Assembly: GCF_000313755.1 (NCBI RefSeq)
Contig: NZ_AMZB01000136.1
Coordinates: forward strand, 1-64,000
Source of the DNA: Pseudomonas nitroreducens TX1
GTDB lineage: Bacteria > Pseudomonadota > Gammaproteobacteria > Pseudomonadales > Pseudomonadaceae
DNA: 64,000 bases
Direction of reading: 5' to 3'
Numbering within the stretch: the stretch's first letter is position 1; every line of letters begins with the position of its first letter. Both the position numbers and the translations under genes were made by a program. Below the pieces are notes generated by a model that saw only the letters and a list, made by a program, of their open reading frames with translations, had not been told where the DNA came from and did no database searches. Of this stretch, positions 23,950 through 32,975 are shown one piece after another.

Positions 23950-26514
23950 TCAGGAGAAGACGATCTCGTCATTTTCGACCTTGGCGTGGATCTGCGTACC
24001 AGGGTTGAACTTGCCGGCCAGGATCAGTTGCGCCAGCGGGTTCTCGATCCAGCGCTGGATTGCGCGCTTGAGCGGCCGTGCGCCATACACCGGATCGAAA
24101 CCGACGGCGATCAGCTTGTCCATGGCGTCGTCGCTCAGCTCCAGGCTCAGCTCGCGCTCGGCCAGGCGTTTGCGCAGGCGGCCCATCTGGATCTGGGCGA
24201 TGCCGGCGATCTGCTCGCGAGCCAACGGTTCGAAGACCACCACTTCGTCGATCCGGTTGATGAATTCCGGACGGAAGTGCGAATTCACCGCATCCATGAC
24301 TGCTGCATGCTGGGCTTCACGGTCGCCGACCAGTTCCTGGATCTGCGCAGAGCCCAGGTTCGAGGTCATCACCACCACGGTATTGCGGAAGTCCACGGTG
24401 CGGCCGTGGCTATCGGTCAGGCGGCCGTCTTCGAGCACCTGCAGCAGCACATTGAAGACGTCCGGGTGGGCCTTCTCGACTTCGTCGAGCAGCACCACGG
24501 AGTACGGCTTGCGTCGCACGGCCTCGGTCAGGTAACCACCTTCTTCATAGCCGACGTAGCCCGGCGGTGCGCCGATCAGACGGGCCACGGAGTGTTTCTC
24601 CATGAATTCGGACATGTCGATGCGCACCAGCGCTTCCTCGGTGTCGAAGAGGAATTCGGCCAGCGCCTTGCACAGCTCAGTCTTGCCCACCCCGGTCGGG
24701 CCGAGGAAGAGGAACGAGCCGCTGGGGCGATTCGGGTCCGCCAGCCCCGCACGGGAACGGCGCACGGCGTTGGCCACGGCTACCACGGCCTCATGCTGGC
24801 CGATGACGCGCTTGTGCAGCTCGTCTTCCATGCGCAGCAGCTTCTCGCGCTCGCCTTCGAGCATCTTGGAGACCGGGATGCCGGTCCACTTGGCGACCAC
24901 TTCGGCGATTTCCTCGTCGGTCACCTTGTTGCGCAGCAGCTGCTTCTCGGTCTGGCCATGCTGGTCGACCATCTGCAGGCTGCGCTCCAGGTCCGGAATG
25001 GTCTGGTACTGGATGCGCGCCATGGTTTCCAGGTCGCCCTTGCGCCGCGCGGTCTCCATTTCCTGCTTGGCCTGCTCGATCTTCTGCTGGATCTGCGCGG
25101 AACCCTGGACCTCGGCTTTCTCCGACTTCCAGATTTCCTCGAGGTCGGCGTACTCGCGCTCAAGCTTGGCGATGTCTTCTTCCAGCTTGGCGAGGCGCTT
25201 CCTGGTGGCCTCGTCGTCTTCCTTCTTCAGCGCCTCGCGTTCGATCTTCAACTGGATCAGGCGGCGATCCAGGCGATCAAGTTCCTCCGGCTTGGAGTCG
25301 ATCTCCATGCGGATGCGGCTGGCGGCCTCGTCGATCAGGTCGATGGCCTTGTCCGGCAGTTGGCGATCGGTGATGTAGCGATGGCTGAGCTTGGCCGCGG
25401 CGATGATCGCGCCATCGGTAATGGTCACGCCGTGGTGCACCTCGTAGCGCTCTTTCAGGCCACGCAGGATGGCGATGGTGTCCTCCTCGCTCGGCTCATC
25501 CACCAGCACTTTCTGGAAGCGGCGCTCCAGGGCGGCATCCTTCTCGATGTACTGGCGGTATTCGTCCAGGGTGGTAGCACCCACGCAGTGCAACTCGCCA
25601 CGGGCCAGGGCCGGCTTGAGCATGTTGCCGGCATCCATGGCGCCTTCGGCCTTGCCGGCACCGACCATGGTGTGCAGTTCGTCGATGAACAGGATGATCC
25701 GCCCTTCCTGCTTGGACAGTTCGTTGAGCACGGCTTTCAGGCGCTCCTCGAACTCGCCGCGGAACTTGGCGCCAGCGATCAGCGCGCCCATGTCCAGCGC
25801 CAGCAGACGCTTGTCCTTAAGGCCGTCGGGCACTTCGCCGTTGACGATGCGCTGCGCCAGGCCTTCGACGATGGCAGTCTTGCCGACGCCGGGTTCGCCG
25901 ATCAGCACGGGGTTGTTCTTGGTGCGGCGCTGCAGGACCTGGATGGTCCGGCGGATTTCGTCGTCACGGCCGATCACCGGGTCAAGCTTGCCGTCCTCGG
26001 CGCGCTTGGTCATGTCGACGGTGTACTTGTCCAGCGCCTGGCGCGAGTCCTCGGCGTTCGGATCGTTGACCGCCTCGCCGCCGCGCAGGTTGGCCACGGC
26101 GTTTTCCAGGGCCTTCTTGGAAACGCCCTGGCTGGTCAGCAGCTTGCCAAGCTTGGTGCTGTCGTCCATGGCCGCCAGCAGCACGAGCTCGCTGGAGATG
26201 AACTGGTCGCCTTTCTGCTGGGCCAGGCGGTCGGCCTGGTTGAGCAGGCGCGCCAGGTCCTGCGACAGGTTCACGTCGCCGGTGGGGTTCTGGATTTTCG
26301 GCAGCGTGTCCATCTCTTTATTGAGCGAGGCACGCAGCGCCGGGATATCGAAGCCGACCTGCATCAACAGGGGCTTGATGGAGCCGCCCTGCTGATCGAT
26401 CAGCGCGGACAGCAGGTGCACCGGCTCGATGGCCGGGTGGTCATGTCCAACGGCCAGGGACTGGGCATCGGAGAGTGCAAGCTGGAGCTTGCTGGTCAAA
26501 CGGTCGATTCGCAT
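23950..26514 (-). CDS. clpB: Disaggregase ClpB (Hsp100 ATPase)
   Basis: Hexameric AAA+ chaperone that pulls proteins out of aggregates together with DnaK. The 854 residues carry, in order, an N-terminal Clp repeat domain, AAA module 1 with Walker A GEPGVGKT (about 204), the coiled-coil middle domain (about 400-530, Glu/Lys/Leu-rich) that docks DnaK, and AAA module 2 with Walker A GPTGVGKT (about 605). Full length for the family. A sigma-32-type promoter lies upstream and a terminator downstream, so it appears to be a single-gene heat-shock unit. Confidence 0.98.
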   Translation of the reverse strand: MRIDRLTSKLQLALSDAQSLAVGHDHPAIEPVHLLSALIDQQGGSIKPLLMQVGFDIPALRASLNKEMDTLPKIQNPTGDVNLSQDLARLLNQADRLAQQKGDQFISSELVLLAAMDDSTKLGKLLTSQGVSKKALENAVANLRGGEAVNDPNAEDSRQALDKYTVDMTKRAEDGKLDPVIGRDDEIRRTIQVLQRRTKNNPVLIGEPGVGKTAIVEGLAQRIVNGEVPDGLKDKRLLALDMGALIAGAKFRGEFEERLKAVLNELSKQEGRIILFIDELHTMVGAGKAEGAMDAGNMLKPALARGELHCVGATTLDEYRQYIEKDAALERRFQKVLVDEPSEEDTIAILRGLKERYEVHHGVTITDGAIIAAAKLSHRYITDRQLPDKAIDLIDEAASRIRMEIDSKPEELDRLDRRLIQLKIEREALKKEDDEATRKRLAKLEEDIAKLEREYADLEEIWKSEKAEVQGSAQIQQKIEQAKQEMETARRKGDLETMARIQYQTIPDLERSLQMVDQHGQTEKQLLRNKVTDEEIAEVVAKWTGIPVSKMLEGEREKLLRMEDELHKRVIGQHEAVVAVANAVRRSRAGLADPNRPSGSFLFLGPTGVGKTELCKALAEFLFDTEEALVRIDMSEFMEKHSVARLIGAPPGYVGYEEGGYLTEAVRRKPYSVVLLDEVEKAHPDVFNVLLQVLEDGRLTDSHGRTVDFRNTVVVMTSNLGSAQIQELVGDREAQHAAVMDAVNSHFRPEFINRIDEVVVFEPLAREQIAGIAQIQMGRLRKRLAERELSLELSDDAMDKLIAVGFDPVYGARPLKRAIQRWIENPLAQLILAGKFNPGTQIHAKVENDEIVFS

Positions 26515-26593
26515 GAGGGTCGTCCTTCCTTTCTATAGCGGGCCGGAGCGATGAGTGCCCCTGGTCACGACAAAGCCCGCCGGGATGCCAGAT

Positions 26594-26621
26594 AGATAAG
26601 GACGATTTTGGTCGGTTCAAG
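26594..26621 (-). promoter_or_regulatory. Sigma-32 (RpoH) heat-shock promoter of clpB
   Basis: On the minus strand CTTGAA and CCTTATCT are separated by 14 bases, a good fit to the RpoH consensus CTTGAA-N13-15-CCCCATNT. It lies about 80 bases upstream of the clpB ATG. Confidence 0.7.
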
Positions 26622-26705
26622 CCATTTGGCCATGACACCCGTCAGTTTGTGCCTACAGAAAGGCCATAAGGAGCGAGTCTCGGACCTCGACCTTGGAAGG
26701 ACTTT

Positions 26706-26769
26706 GTAGGAGCGAGCTTGCTCGCGAACCGCTTATGACCGTGAGGTTCGCGAGCAAGCTCGCTCCTAC
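26706..26769. repeat. REP doublet (REPIN-like) inverted repeat
   Basis: Two perfect 25-base arms starting GTAGGAGCGAGCTTGCTCGC face each other across a 14-base spacer. Each arm contains its own small palindrome GCGAGCTTGCTCGC. The core is the common Pseudomonas REP family. It lies between clpB and pgeF; no RAYT transposase gene is nearby. Confidence 0.85.
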
Positions 26770-26779
26770 GAAAAGCCGA

Positions 26780-27505
26780 TCAGGTCAGCCAGATCAGGCT
26801 CGCCAGGCGGCCGGTACGGGGGTTGCGGCGGTAGGAATAGAAGCGTTCGGTGTCGGTGAAGGTGCAAAAGTCCCCACCATAGACGGCGGTTACACCTTTT
26901 GCCGCGAGACGGATGCGCGCCAGCTCATAGATGTCGGCCATGAACTTGCCGGCATTGGCGCTGGGTACGAAGGCCCGCGTGGTTTCGGCGTGGTCCGCCA
27001 GGAAGGCTTCGCGTACTTCCGGGCCGACTTCGAAGGCCTGCGGGCCGATGGACGGGCCGAGCCAGACCAGCAGCTCTGCCGGTGCGACGCCCAAGGCATC
27101 CACGGTCGCTTCCAGCACGCCACCCGCCAGCCCGCGCCAGCCGGCGTGGGCTGCACCGACACGAGTACCCGCGCGATCGCAGAACAGCGCAGGCAGGCAG
27201 TCGGCGGTCATGATGGTGCAGGCCATGCCGGGCGTGGCGCTCCAGCTGGCATCCGCGGTGGCGACGACAGACGGATCGGCCTCGACCACATCGATACCAT
27301 GAACCTGGCTCAACCAGGCGGGCTGGCAGCCCAGATCGGCAGTCAGACGGCGGCGGTTCTCGGCCACGGCGGCCGGGTCATCGCCGACGTGGTCACCGAG
27401 GTTGAAGCTATCGAACGGCTCGAGGCTGACGCCGCCGGCGCGGGTCGTCACGCAAGCTCGGACGTTCGCCGGAGCCGGCCAGTCGGGCGTCAGCCACGGG
27501 GTCAT
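26780..27505 (-). CDS. pgeF: PgeF/YfiH multicopper-fold protein (peptidoglycan editing factor)
   Basis: 241 residues of the YfiH/PgeF (DUF152, 'polyphenol oxidase') family. In E. coli the protein has been linked to correcting Ser misincorporation in peptidoglycan and, in other bacteria, to purine nucleoside cleavage; it uses zinc bound by His and Cys. Conserved pieces are seen: FNLGDHVGDD, QVHG (His), MTADCLPALFCD (Cys), HAGWRGLAGG (His) and GPSIGPQAFEVG. The ATG overlaps the rluD stop in ATGA form, so the pair is translationally coupled, an arrangement common in gamma-proteobacteria. Confidence 0.93.
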   Translation of the reverse strand: MTPWLTPDWPAPANVRACVTTRAGGVSLEPFDSFNLGDHVGDDPAAVAENRRRLTADLGCQPAWLSQVHGIDVVEADPSVVATADASWSATPGMACTIMTADCLPALFCDRAGTRVGAAHAGWRGLAGGVLEATVDALGVAPAELLVWLGPSIGPQAFEVGPEVREAFLADHAETTRAFVPSANAGKFMADIYELARIRLAAKGVTAVYGGDFCTFTDTERFYSYRRNPRTGRLASLIWLT

Positions 27506-28461
27506 ACGAAGGACTCGTTGTCCTGCCGCAACAGGCTCAGCAGCCAGGTGAAGTCATCCGGCAGCGGCGACTCCCACTTCATGCGCACGTGGGTAGCCGG
27601 GTGATCCAGCTCCAGGAAGCGCGCGTGCAGGGCCTGGCGCGGGAAATCGCGCAGGGACTCGACCAGGGTCGGGCTGGCCCCCGGCGGAATGCGGAAACGC
27701 CCGCCGTAGGTGGGGTCGCCCACCAGCGGGTGGCCGATGTGCGTCATATGGACGCGGATCTGGTGGGTACGGCCGGTTTCCAGCTTCACCCGGGTGTGGG
27801 TGTGCGCTCGGAAGCGCTCCAGCACGCGGTAATGGCTGATGGCGACCTTGCCGGTCTCGATCACCGCCATTTTCTGCCGCTGCACGCCGTGGCGGCCGAT
27901 GGGCGCGTCGACGGTGCCACCGGCGACGATCACACCGGTGACTATGGCTTCATAGATGCGGCTGACCGAGCGCGCCTGCAGCTGGGCGACCAGGTTGGTA
28001 TGCGCTTCCAGGGTCTTGGCCACCACCATCAGGCCGGTGGTGTCCTTGTCCAGGCGGTGCACGATGCCGGCGCGCGGCACGTTGGCCAGATGCGGCACGT
28101 GGTGCAGCAGCGCATTGAGCAGGGTGCCATCCTGATGGCCGGCAGCGGGGTGAACCACCAGGCCGGTGGGCTTGTCGATGACCAGGATGTGGTCGTCTTC
28201 GTAGACGATGTCCAGCTCGATGTCCTGGGCTACCCATTCACCCTGGGCCTCCAGTTCAACGTCCAGCTGCAGGCGCGAGCCGGCATGGACGATGTCGCGC
28301 GGGCGCAGCACGGCGCCGTCGACCTTGAGACGGCCGTCCTTGATCCAGCCCGCCAGGCGGGACCGGGAGTGGTCGGAGAAGAGCTGGGCGGCGACCTGGT
28401 CGAGACGCTGACCACCGAGGTCGAACGGCACTTCTGCCGCGAGTTGGATGATATCGGACAT
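27502..28461 (-). CDS. rluD: 23S rRNA pseudouridine 1911/1915/1917 synthase
   Basis: RluD makes three pseudouridines in helix 69 of 23S rRNA and is important for ribosome assembly. 319 residues: an N-terminal S4-like RNA-binding domain (about 15-75, with RLDQVAAQLF and SRLAGWIKDGRLKVDG), then the catalytic domain with VHRLDKDTTGLMVVAKT containing the catalytic Asp, and the C-terminal TGRTHQIRVHM motif. ATG 28461 gives the family length; longer in-frame starts run into the divergent promoter region. It is divergent from bamD and overlaps pgeF by 4 bases. Confidence 0.96.
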   Translation of the reverse strand: MSDIIQLAAEVPFDLGGQRLDQVAAQLFSDHSRSRLAGWIKDGRLKVDGAVLRPRDIVHAGSRLQLDVELEAQGEWVAQDIELDIVYEDDHILVIDKPTGLVVHPAAGHQDGTLLNALLHHVPHLANVPRAGIVHRLDKDTTGLMVVAKTLEAHTNLVAQLQARSVSRIYEAIVTGVIVAGGTVDAPIGRHGVQRQKMAVIETGKVAISHYRVLERFRAHTHTRVKLETGRTHQIRVHMTHIGHPLVGDPTYGGRFRIPPGASPTLVESLRDFPRQALHARFLELDHPATHVRMKWESPLPDDFTWLLSLLRQDNESFV

Positions 28462-28529
28462 GACTGGACACGAAGGGCGCGCGGCCTTTTGGTTCGGCTG
28501 CGCGCTGTGGTTAAATACGGGGCCTTTGT

Positions 28530-28547
28530 CCCAGGGGTACCCCTGGG
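28530..28547. repeat. 18-bp perfect palindrome between rluD and bamD
   Basis: CCCAGGGGTACCCCTGGG is a perfect, spacer-free palindrome in the 147-base divergent region. It could be an operator for a dimeric regulator or a short hairpin in the rluD leader. Confidence 0.6.
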
Positions 28548-28608
28548 GCGCCAATCATAACAGACGGTTGCGGCCGCGACAGCCGACCGTCCAGGGACGC
28601 AAGCCGCC

Positions 28609-29634
28609 ATGCAAGTGAAACACCTGCTGCTGATCGCCACCCTCGCCTTCGTCACCGCTTGCTCCTCAAAGGGCGAGAAGGTGGATGAGAACCTGAGCGA
28701 AAGCCAGCTGTACCAGCAGGCACAGGAAGACCTCAACAACAAGAGCTACACCAACGCCGTCGCCAAGCTGAAGGCGCTGGAGTCCCGCTATCCGTTCGGC
28801 CGCTATGCCGAGCAGGCCCAGTTGGAACTGATCTACGCCAACTACAAGAACATGGAGCCCGAGGCCGCCCGCGCCTCCGCCGAGCGCTTCATCCGCCTGC
28901 ACCCGCAACATCCGAACGTCGACTACGCCTACTACCTCAAGGGCCTGGCGTCCTTCGACCAGGACCGCGGCCTGCTGGCGCGCTTCCTGCCGCTGGACAT
29001 GACCAAGCGCGACCCGGGCGCTGCCCGCGACTCCTTCAACGAGTTCGCCCAACTCGTCAGCCGCTACCCGAACAGCCGCTACGCCCCGGACGCCAAGGCG
29101 CGCATGATCTACCTGCGCAACCTGCTGGCGGCCTACGAAGTGCACGTCGGCCACTACTACCTGAAGCGCCAGGCCTATGTCGCCGCCGCCAACCGGGGTC
29201 GCTACGTGGTCGAGAACTTCCAGGAAACCCCGGCCGTCGGGGATGGCCTGGCGATCATGGTCGAGGCCTACCAGCGCCTGGGCCTGAACGATCTGGCCGA
29301 TTCCAGCCTGGAAACCCTGAAGGCCAACTACCCGGACAACCCCAGCCTGAAGGATGGCCAGTTCGTTCCGCGTGAAGACGAAGCCGACAACCGTTCCTGG
29401 CTGGCCAAGGCCACCCTGGGCCTGATCGAGACCAACGATGCCCCGCCGCACATGGAAACCCAGGCATCGAAGGACGTGATCAAGCAGTACGAAGACGCCG
29501 AGCAGCAGATCCCGGCCGAACTCAAGCCCGAAAACCAGAGCGACGTCCAGGAAGAACAGCATGAATCCGAAGGCAACGCCGGCAGTGGCGACCGCTCCTG
29601 GTTCAGCTACATGACCTTCGGCATCTTCGACTGA
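28609..29634 (+). CDS. bamD: Outer-membrane assembly lipoprotein BamD (ComL)
   Basis: Essential lipoprotein of the BAM complex that inserts beta-barrel proteins into the outer membrane. Signal peptide with lipobox VTAC, acylated Cys at residue 18. Tetratricopeptide-type helical pairs follow from about residue 30 to 240, with [20 protein letters not shown] and [15 protein letters not shown] as typical TPR stretches. At 341 residues it is longer than E. coli BamD; the C-terminal acidic Gln/Glu-rich tail after about 285 is the extra part, usual in Pseudomonas. Monocistronic: own start region and a strong terminator after it. Confidence 0.97.
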   Translation: MQVKHLLLIATLAFVTACSSKGEKVDENLSESQLYQQAQEDLNNKSYTNAVAKLKALESRYPFGRYAEQAQLELIYANYKNMEPEAARASAERFIRLHPQHPNVDYAYYLKGLASFDQDRGLLARFLPLDMTKRDPGAARDSFNEFAQLVSRYPNSRYAPDAKARMIYLRNLLAAYEVHVGHYYLKRQAYVAAANRGRYVVENFQETPAVGDGLAIMVEAYQRLGLNDLADSSLETLKANYPDNPSLKDGQFVPREDEADNRSWLAKATLGLIETNDAPPHMETQASKDVIKQYEDAEQQIPAELKPENQSDVQEEQHESEGNAGSGDRSWFSYMTFGIFD

Positions 29635-29650
29635 TAGCGGCAGGCTCGAG

Positions 29651-29680
29651 AAAAAAGGGAGGCTTCGGCCTCCCTTTTCA
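29651..29680 (+). terminator. Intrinsic terminator of bamD
   Basis: AAAAGGGAGGC and GCCTCCCTTTT pair around a TTCG tetraloop, a very stable form, 17 bases past the bamD stop. Confidence 0.93.
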
Positions 29681-29793
29681 TTTGGGCAAAGCCTGGACGT
29701 CTTATCCCGGGCCCGCCAGGTGCGCGCACAGGCTCACTGTGCGCCACCGCGCGGCTTGGATAAACTGCGGCTCTTTATGCACAAGGGATTGCC

Positions 29794-30030
29794 ATGACCC
29801 GTCTGCTGTTCTGGATCGCCCTCTTCGCCTTCGGTTGGTGGTTGTGGCGCAAAGCCACCCGCCCGGCTCGTCCCGCCCACAAGGCCAAGGGCGAGGACAC
29901 GGCCGCGCCGATGGTCCGCTGCAACCAGTGCGGCGTGCATGTGCCGCAGACTCACGCCCTCCGGGACGAGGGCAACTGGTATTGCAGCCGTGCGCACCTC
30001 GAACAGGACCGCACCGACCGTGGTCGCTGA
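29794..30030 (+). CDS. Small membrane-anchored zinc-finger-like protein (PP0621 family)
   Basis: 78 residues: one membrane helix at about 4-18 (LLFWIALFAFGWWLW), a basic linker, and a cytoplasmic C43-x2-C46 pair with C64 and H68 completing a probable zinc site (RCNQCGVHVP and YCSRAHLE). The family is known as PP0621 and its function is unknown. ATG preceded by AAGGGA. The 3' end overlaps the pilS start by 11 bases, so it is likely co-transcribed with pilSR, which makes a role near the sensor kinase possible but unproven. Confidence 0.85.
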   Translation: MTRLLFWIALFAFGWWLWRKATRPARPAHKAKGEDTAAPMVRCNQCGVHVPQTHALRDEGNWYCSRAHLEQDRTDRGR

Positions 30031-31609
30031 AGGTATCTCGCTCACGGGCCAGGGCCTGCGGGTCCTGCGCCTGTATCACCTGTACCGCCTGACCATCGGG
30101 CTGGTGCTGGTGCTGCTGATCTCCAGCAGCCTGGATGATGAGCTCCTCAAAGTGGCCCACCCCGAACTGTTCCACATCGGCTGCTGGGTCTACCTGGTCC
30201 TCAATATCCTGATCGCGGTGCTGATGCCCACCCCGCGGCAGCTCTTGCCGCTGTTCATCCTGGCGGCGCTGGACATACTACTGCTGAGCGCCTTGTTCTA
30301 TACCGCCGGCGGCATTCCCAGCGGCATCGGCAACCTGATGGTGGTGGCCGTGGCCATTGCCAATATCCTCCTGCGCGGCCGCATCGGCCTGCTGATCGCC
30401 GCCATCGCTGCTATCGGCCTGATCTACCTGACCTTCTACCTGAGCCTCACCCAGCCCACGGCTATCAACCACTACGTCCAGGCTGGCGGCCTGGGGGCGC
30501 TGAGTTTCGCCTCGGCACTGCTGATCCAGGCCCTGGCCCGGCGCCAGCAGATCGTCGAAAACATCGCCGAGCAGCGCGCCACCACGGTGGCCAATCTCGA
30601 AGAGCTCAATGCCCTGATCCTGCAGCGCATGCGCACCGGCATCCTGGTCCTGGGTGATCGCCACCGCGTGCTGCTGGCCAACCAGAGCGCGACGACCCTG
30701 CTCGGCGGCCACGACCTGCCCGGCCACTCGCTCGCCGAATACAGCCCGCAACTGGTCTCCAGCCTGCAGCAGTGGCAGCAGAACCCCGCCCTGCGCCCAC
30801 CGAGCTTGCAGCCCCTGGAGTCGGGCCCGACCGTGCAGCCGAGCTTCATCCCCCTGCGCCGCGACAACGAGCAGCACATCCTGATGTTCCTCGAGGACAT
30901 CTCGCAAATCGCCCAGCAGGCCCAGCAACTCAAGCTGGTCGCCCTGGGTCGCCTTACCGCCGGCATCGCCCACGAGATCCGCAACCCGCTGGGGGCGATC
31001 AGTCATGCCGCGCAGTTGCTGCTGGAGTCCGAAGAGCTGGACAAGCCCGACCGACGCCTGGCGCAGATCATCCAGGACCAGTCGCGGCGCATGAATCTGG
31101 TCATCGAGAACGTTCTGCAGCTCTCGCGCCGACGCCAGGCCGAGCCGCAGTTGCTCGACCTGAAATACTGGCTGCACCGCTATGCCGGTGAAATGCGCGA
31201 GAGCCTGCGCGAAGGTCAGCAGATTCACGTCGAAACCGGCCAGGGAACCGTGCAGACCCGCATGGATCCGCACCAGTTGACGCAGGTACTGACCAACCTT
31301 GTGCAGAATGGGTTACGGTACAGCACTCAGAAGAACGGCACCGGCCAGGTGTGGCTGCGGCTGTTCCGCGACAGCGAAACCGATCTGCCCGTGCTGGAAG
31401 TACTCGATGACGGGCCCGGAATCGCTGCCGAGCAGCGGGGGAAACTGTTCGAACCGTTCTTCACCACCGAAAGCAAGGGCACGGGCCTTGGCCTGTACAT
31501 CTCCCGCGAGCTGTGCGAAAGCAACCAGGCTCGACTGGATTACAAGACGCGTGACGAAGGCGGCACCTGCTTCCGCATCACCTTCGCCCACCCGCGCAAA
31601 CAAAGCTAA
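30020..31609 (+). CDS. pilS: Sensor histidine kinase PilS of the type IV pilus regulon
   Basis: Membrane sensor kinase that, with PilR, controls pilin gene transcription through RpoN. The 529 residues hold six membrane helices in the first 180, a PAS domain (about 200-300), the His-phosphorylation motif AHEIRNPLGAISHAAQ, and an ATPase with DDGPGIAAEQRGKLFEPFF and GTGLGLYI. Start is taken as GTG 30020, overlapping the preceding small gene by 11 bases; this gives almost the same length as P. aeruginosa PilS and begins just before the conserved LRLYHLYRLTIGLVL. An earlier start would be entirely within the other gene. pilR follows 9 bases later. Confidence 0.94.
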   Translation: MVAEGISLTGQGLRVLRLYHLYRLTIGLVLVLLISSSLDDELLKVAHPELFHIGCWVYLVLNILIAVLMPTPRQLLPLFILAALDILLLSALFYTAGGIPSGIGNLMVVAVAIANILLRGRIGLLIAAIAAIGLIYLTFYLSLTQPTAINHYVQAGGLGALSFASALLIQALARRQQIVENIAEQRATTVANLEELNALILQRMRTGILVLGDRHRVLLANQSATTLLGGHDLPGHSLAEYSPQLVSSLQQWQQNPALRPPSLQPLESGPTVQPSFIPLRRDNEQHILMFLEDISQIAQQAQQLKLVALGRLTAGIAHEIRNPLGAISHAAQLLLESEELDKPDRRLAQIIQDQSRRMNLVIENVLQLSRRRQAEPQLLDLKYWLHRYAGEMRESLREGQQIHVETGQGTVQTRMDPHQLTQVLTNLVQNGLRYSTQKNGTGQVWLRLFRDSETDLPVLEVLDDGPGIAAEQRGKLFEPFFTTESKGTGLGLYISRELCESNQARLDYKTRDEGGTCFRITFAHPRKQS

Positions 31610-31618
31610 GAAGACGCA

Positions 31619-32962
31619 ATGACCATGAGCCGTCAAAAAGCCCTGATCGTCGACGACGAACCCGACATCCGCGAGCTGCTGGAGATCACCCTCGGCCGCA
31701 TGAAGCTGGATACCCGCAGCGCCCGCAACGTCAAGGAGGCCCGCGACTTCCTCGCCCGCGAACCCTTCGACTTCTGCCTGACCGATATGCGCCTGCCCGA
31801 TGGCACCGGCCTGGACCTGGTGCAGTACATCCAGCAGCGCCATCCGCAGATGCCGGTAGCGATGATCACCGCCTTCGGCAGCCTCGACACCGCCGTGCAG
31901 GCGCTCAAGGCCGGTGCCTTCGATTTCCTGACCAAGCCTGTGGACCTCGCCCGGCTTCGCGAGCTGGTGAACACAGCCCTGCGCCTGCGCTCCCCGGATG
32001 CCGAGGAGGCACCGGTGGACAGCCGCCTGCTCGGCGACTCGCCGCCGATGCGCACCCTGCGCAACCAGGTGGCGAAGCTCGCGCGAAGCCAGGCGCCGGT
32101 GTACATCAGCGGCGAGTCCGGCAGCGGCAAGGAGCTGGTGGCCCGACTGATCCATGAGCAGGGCCCGCGCGAGAGCCAGACCTTCGTGCCGGTCAACTGC
32201 GGCGCCATCCCTTCCGAGCTGATGGAAAGCGAATTCTTCGGCCACAAGAAAGGCAGCTTCACCGGTGCGGTGGAAGACAAGCTCGGCCTGTTCCAGGCAG
32301 CGAACGGCGGCACCCTGTTCCTCGACGAAGTGGCCGACCTGCCATTGCCGATGCAGGTCAAACTGCTGCGCGTGATCCAGGAAAAAGCCGTGCGCGCCGT
32401 GGGCGGCCAGCAGGAGGTCGCAGTGGATGTGCGAATCCTCTGCGCGACCCATAAGGACCTGGCCGCCGAAGTGGCCGCCGGCCGCTTCCGCCAGGACCTC
32501 TACTACCGTCTGAATGTCATCGAGCTGCGCGTTCCGCCGCTGCGCGAGCGCCGCGAAGACATCCCACTGCTGACCGACCGCGTGCTCAAGCGCCTGGCCG
32601 GGGACAGCGGCCTGGCGGCCGCCTCGCTGAGCGCCGATGCACTGGAGAAGCTCAAGAACTACCGCTTTCCCGGCAACGTGCGGGAACTGGAGAACATGCT
32701 GGAGCGCGCCTACACGCTCTGCGAAAACGACGTCATCCAGCCCCACGACCTGCGCCTGGCCGAGACCAGCACCGCGGACAGCGGCGGCGAGGCGAGCCTC
32801 GCGCAGATCGACAACCTCGAGGACTACCTCGAGGACATCGAGCGCAAGCTGATCATGCAGGCGTTGGAAGAGACGCGCTGGAACCGTACTGCGGCAGCGC
32901 AGCGCCTGGGCCTGACCTTCCGCTCCATGCGCTACCGGCTGAAGAAACTGGGTATCGACTGA
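31619..32962 (+). CDS. pilR: Sigma-54-dependent response regulator PilR
   Basis: Transcription activator of RpoN promoters such as pilA. 447 residues: receiver domain with phospho-acceptor Asp in CLTDMRLPDGTG, AAA+ domain with Walker A GESGSGKE and the sigma-54 contact loop written GSFTGA rather than the textbook GAFTGA (as I recall the same in P. aeruginosa PilR), Walker B GGTLFLDEVADL, and a Fis-type helix-turn-helix at the C-terminus (WNRTAAAQRLGLTFRSMRYR). An alternative ATG two codons later is possible. Convergent with thiO, only 13 bases apart. Confidence 0.97.
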   Translation: MTMSRQKALIVDDEPDIRELLEITLGRMKLDTRSARNVKEARDFLAREPFDFCLTDMRLPDGTGLDLVQYIQQRHPQMPVAMITAFGSLDTAVQALKAGAFDFLTKPVDLARLRELVNTALRLRSPDAEEAPVDSRLLGDSPPMRTLRNQVAKLARSQAPVYISGESGSGKELVARLIHEQGPRESQTFVPVNCGAIPSELMESEFFGHKKGSFTGAVEDKLGLFQAANGGTLFLDEVADLPLPMQVKLLRVIQEKAVRAVGGQQEVAVDVRILCATHKDLAAEVAAGRFRQDLYYRLNVIELRVPPLRERREDIPLLTDRVLKRLAGDSGLAAASLSADALEKLKNYRFPGNVRELENMLERAYTLCENDVIQPHDLRLAETSTADSGGEASLAQIDNLEDYLEDIERKLIMQALEETRWNRTAAAQRLGLTFRSMRYRLKKLGID

Positions 32963-32975
32963 TCCCCGGCAGGCC

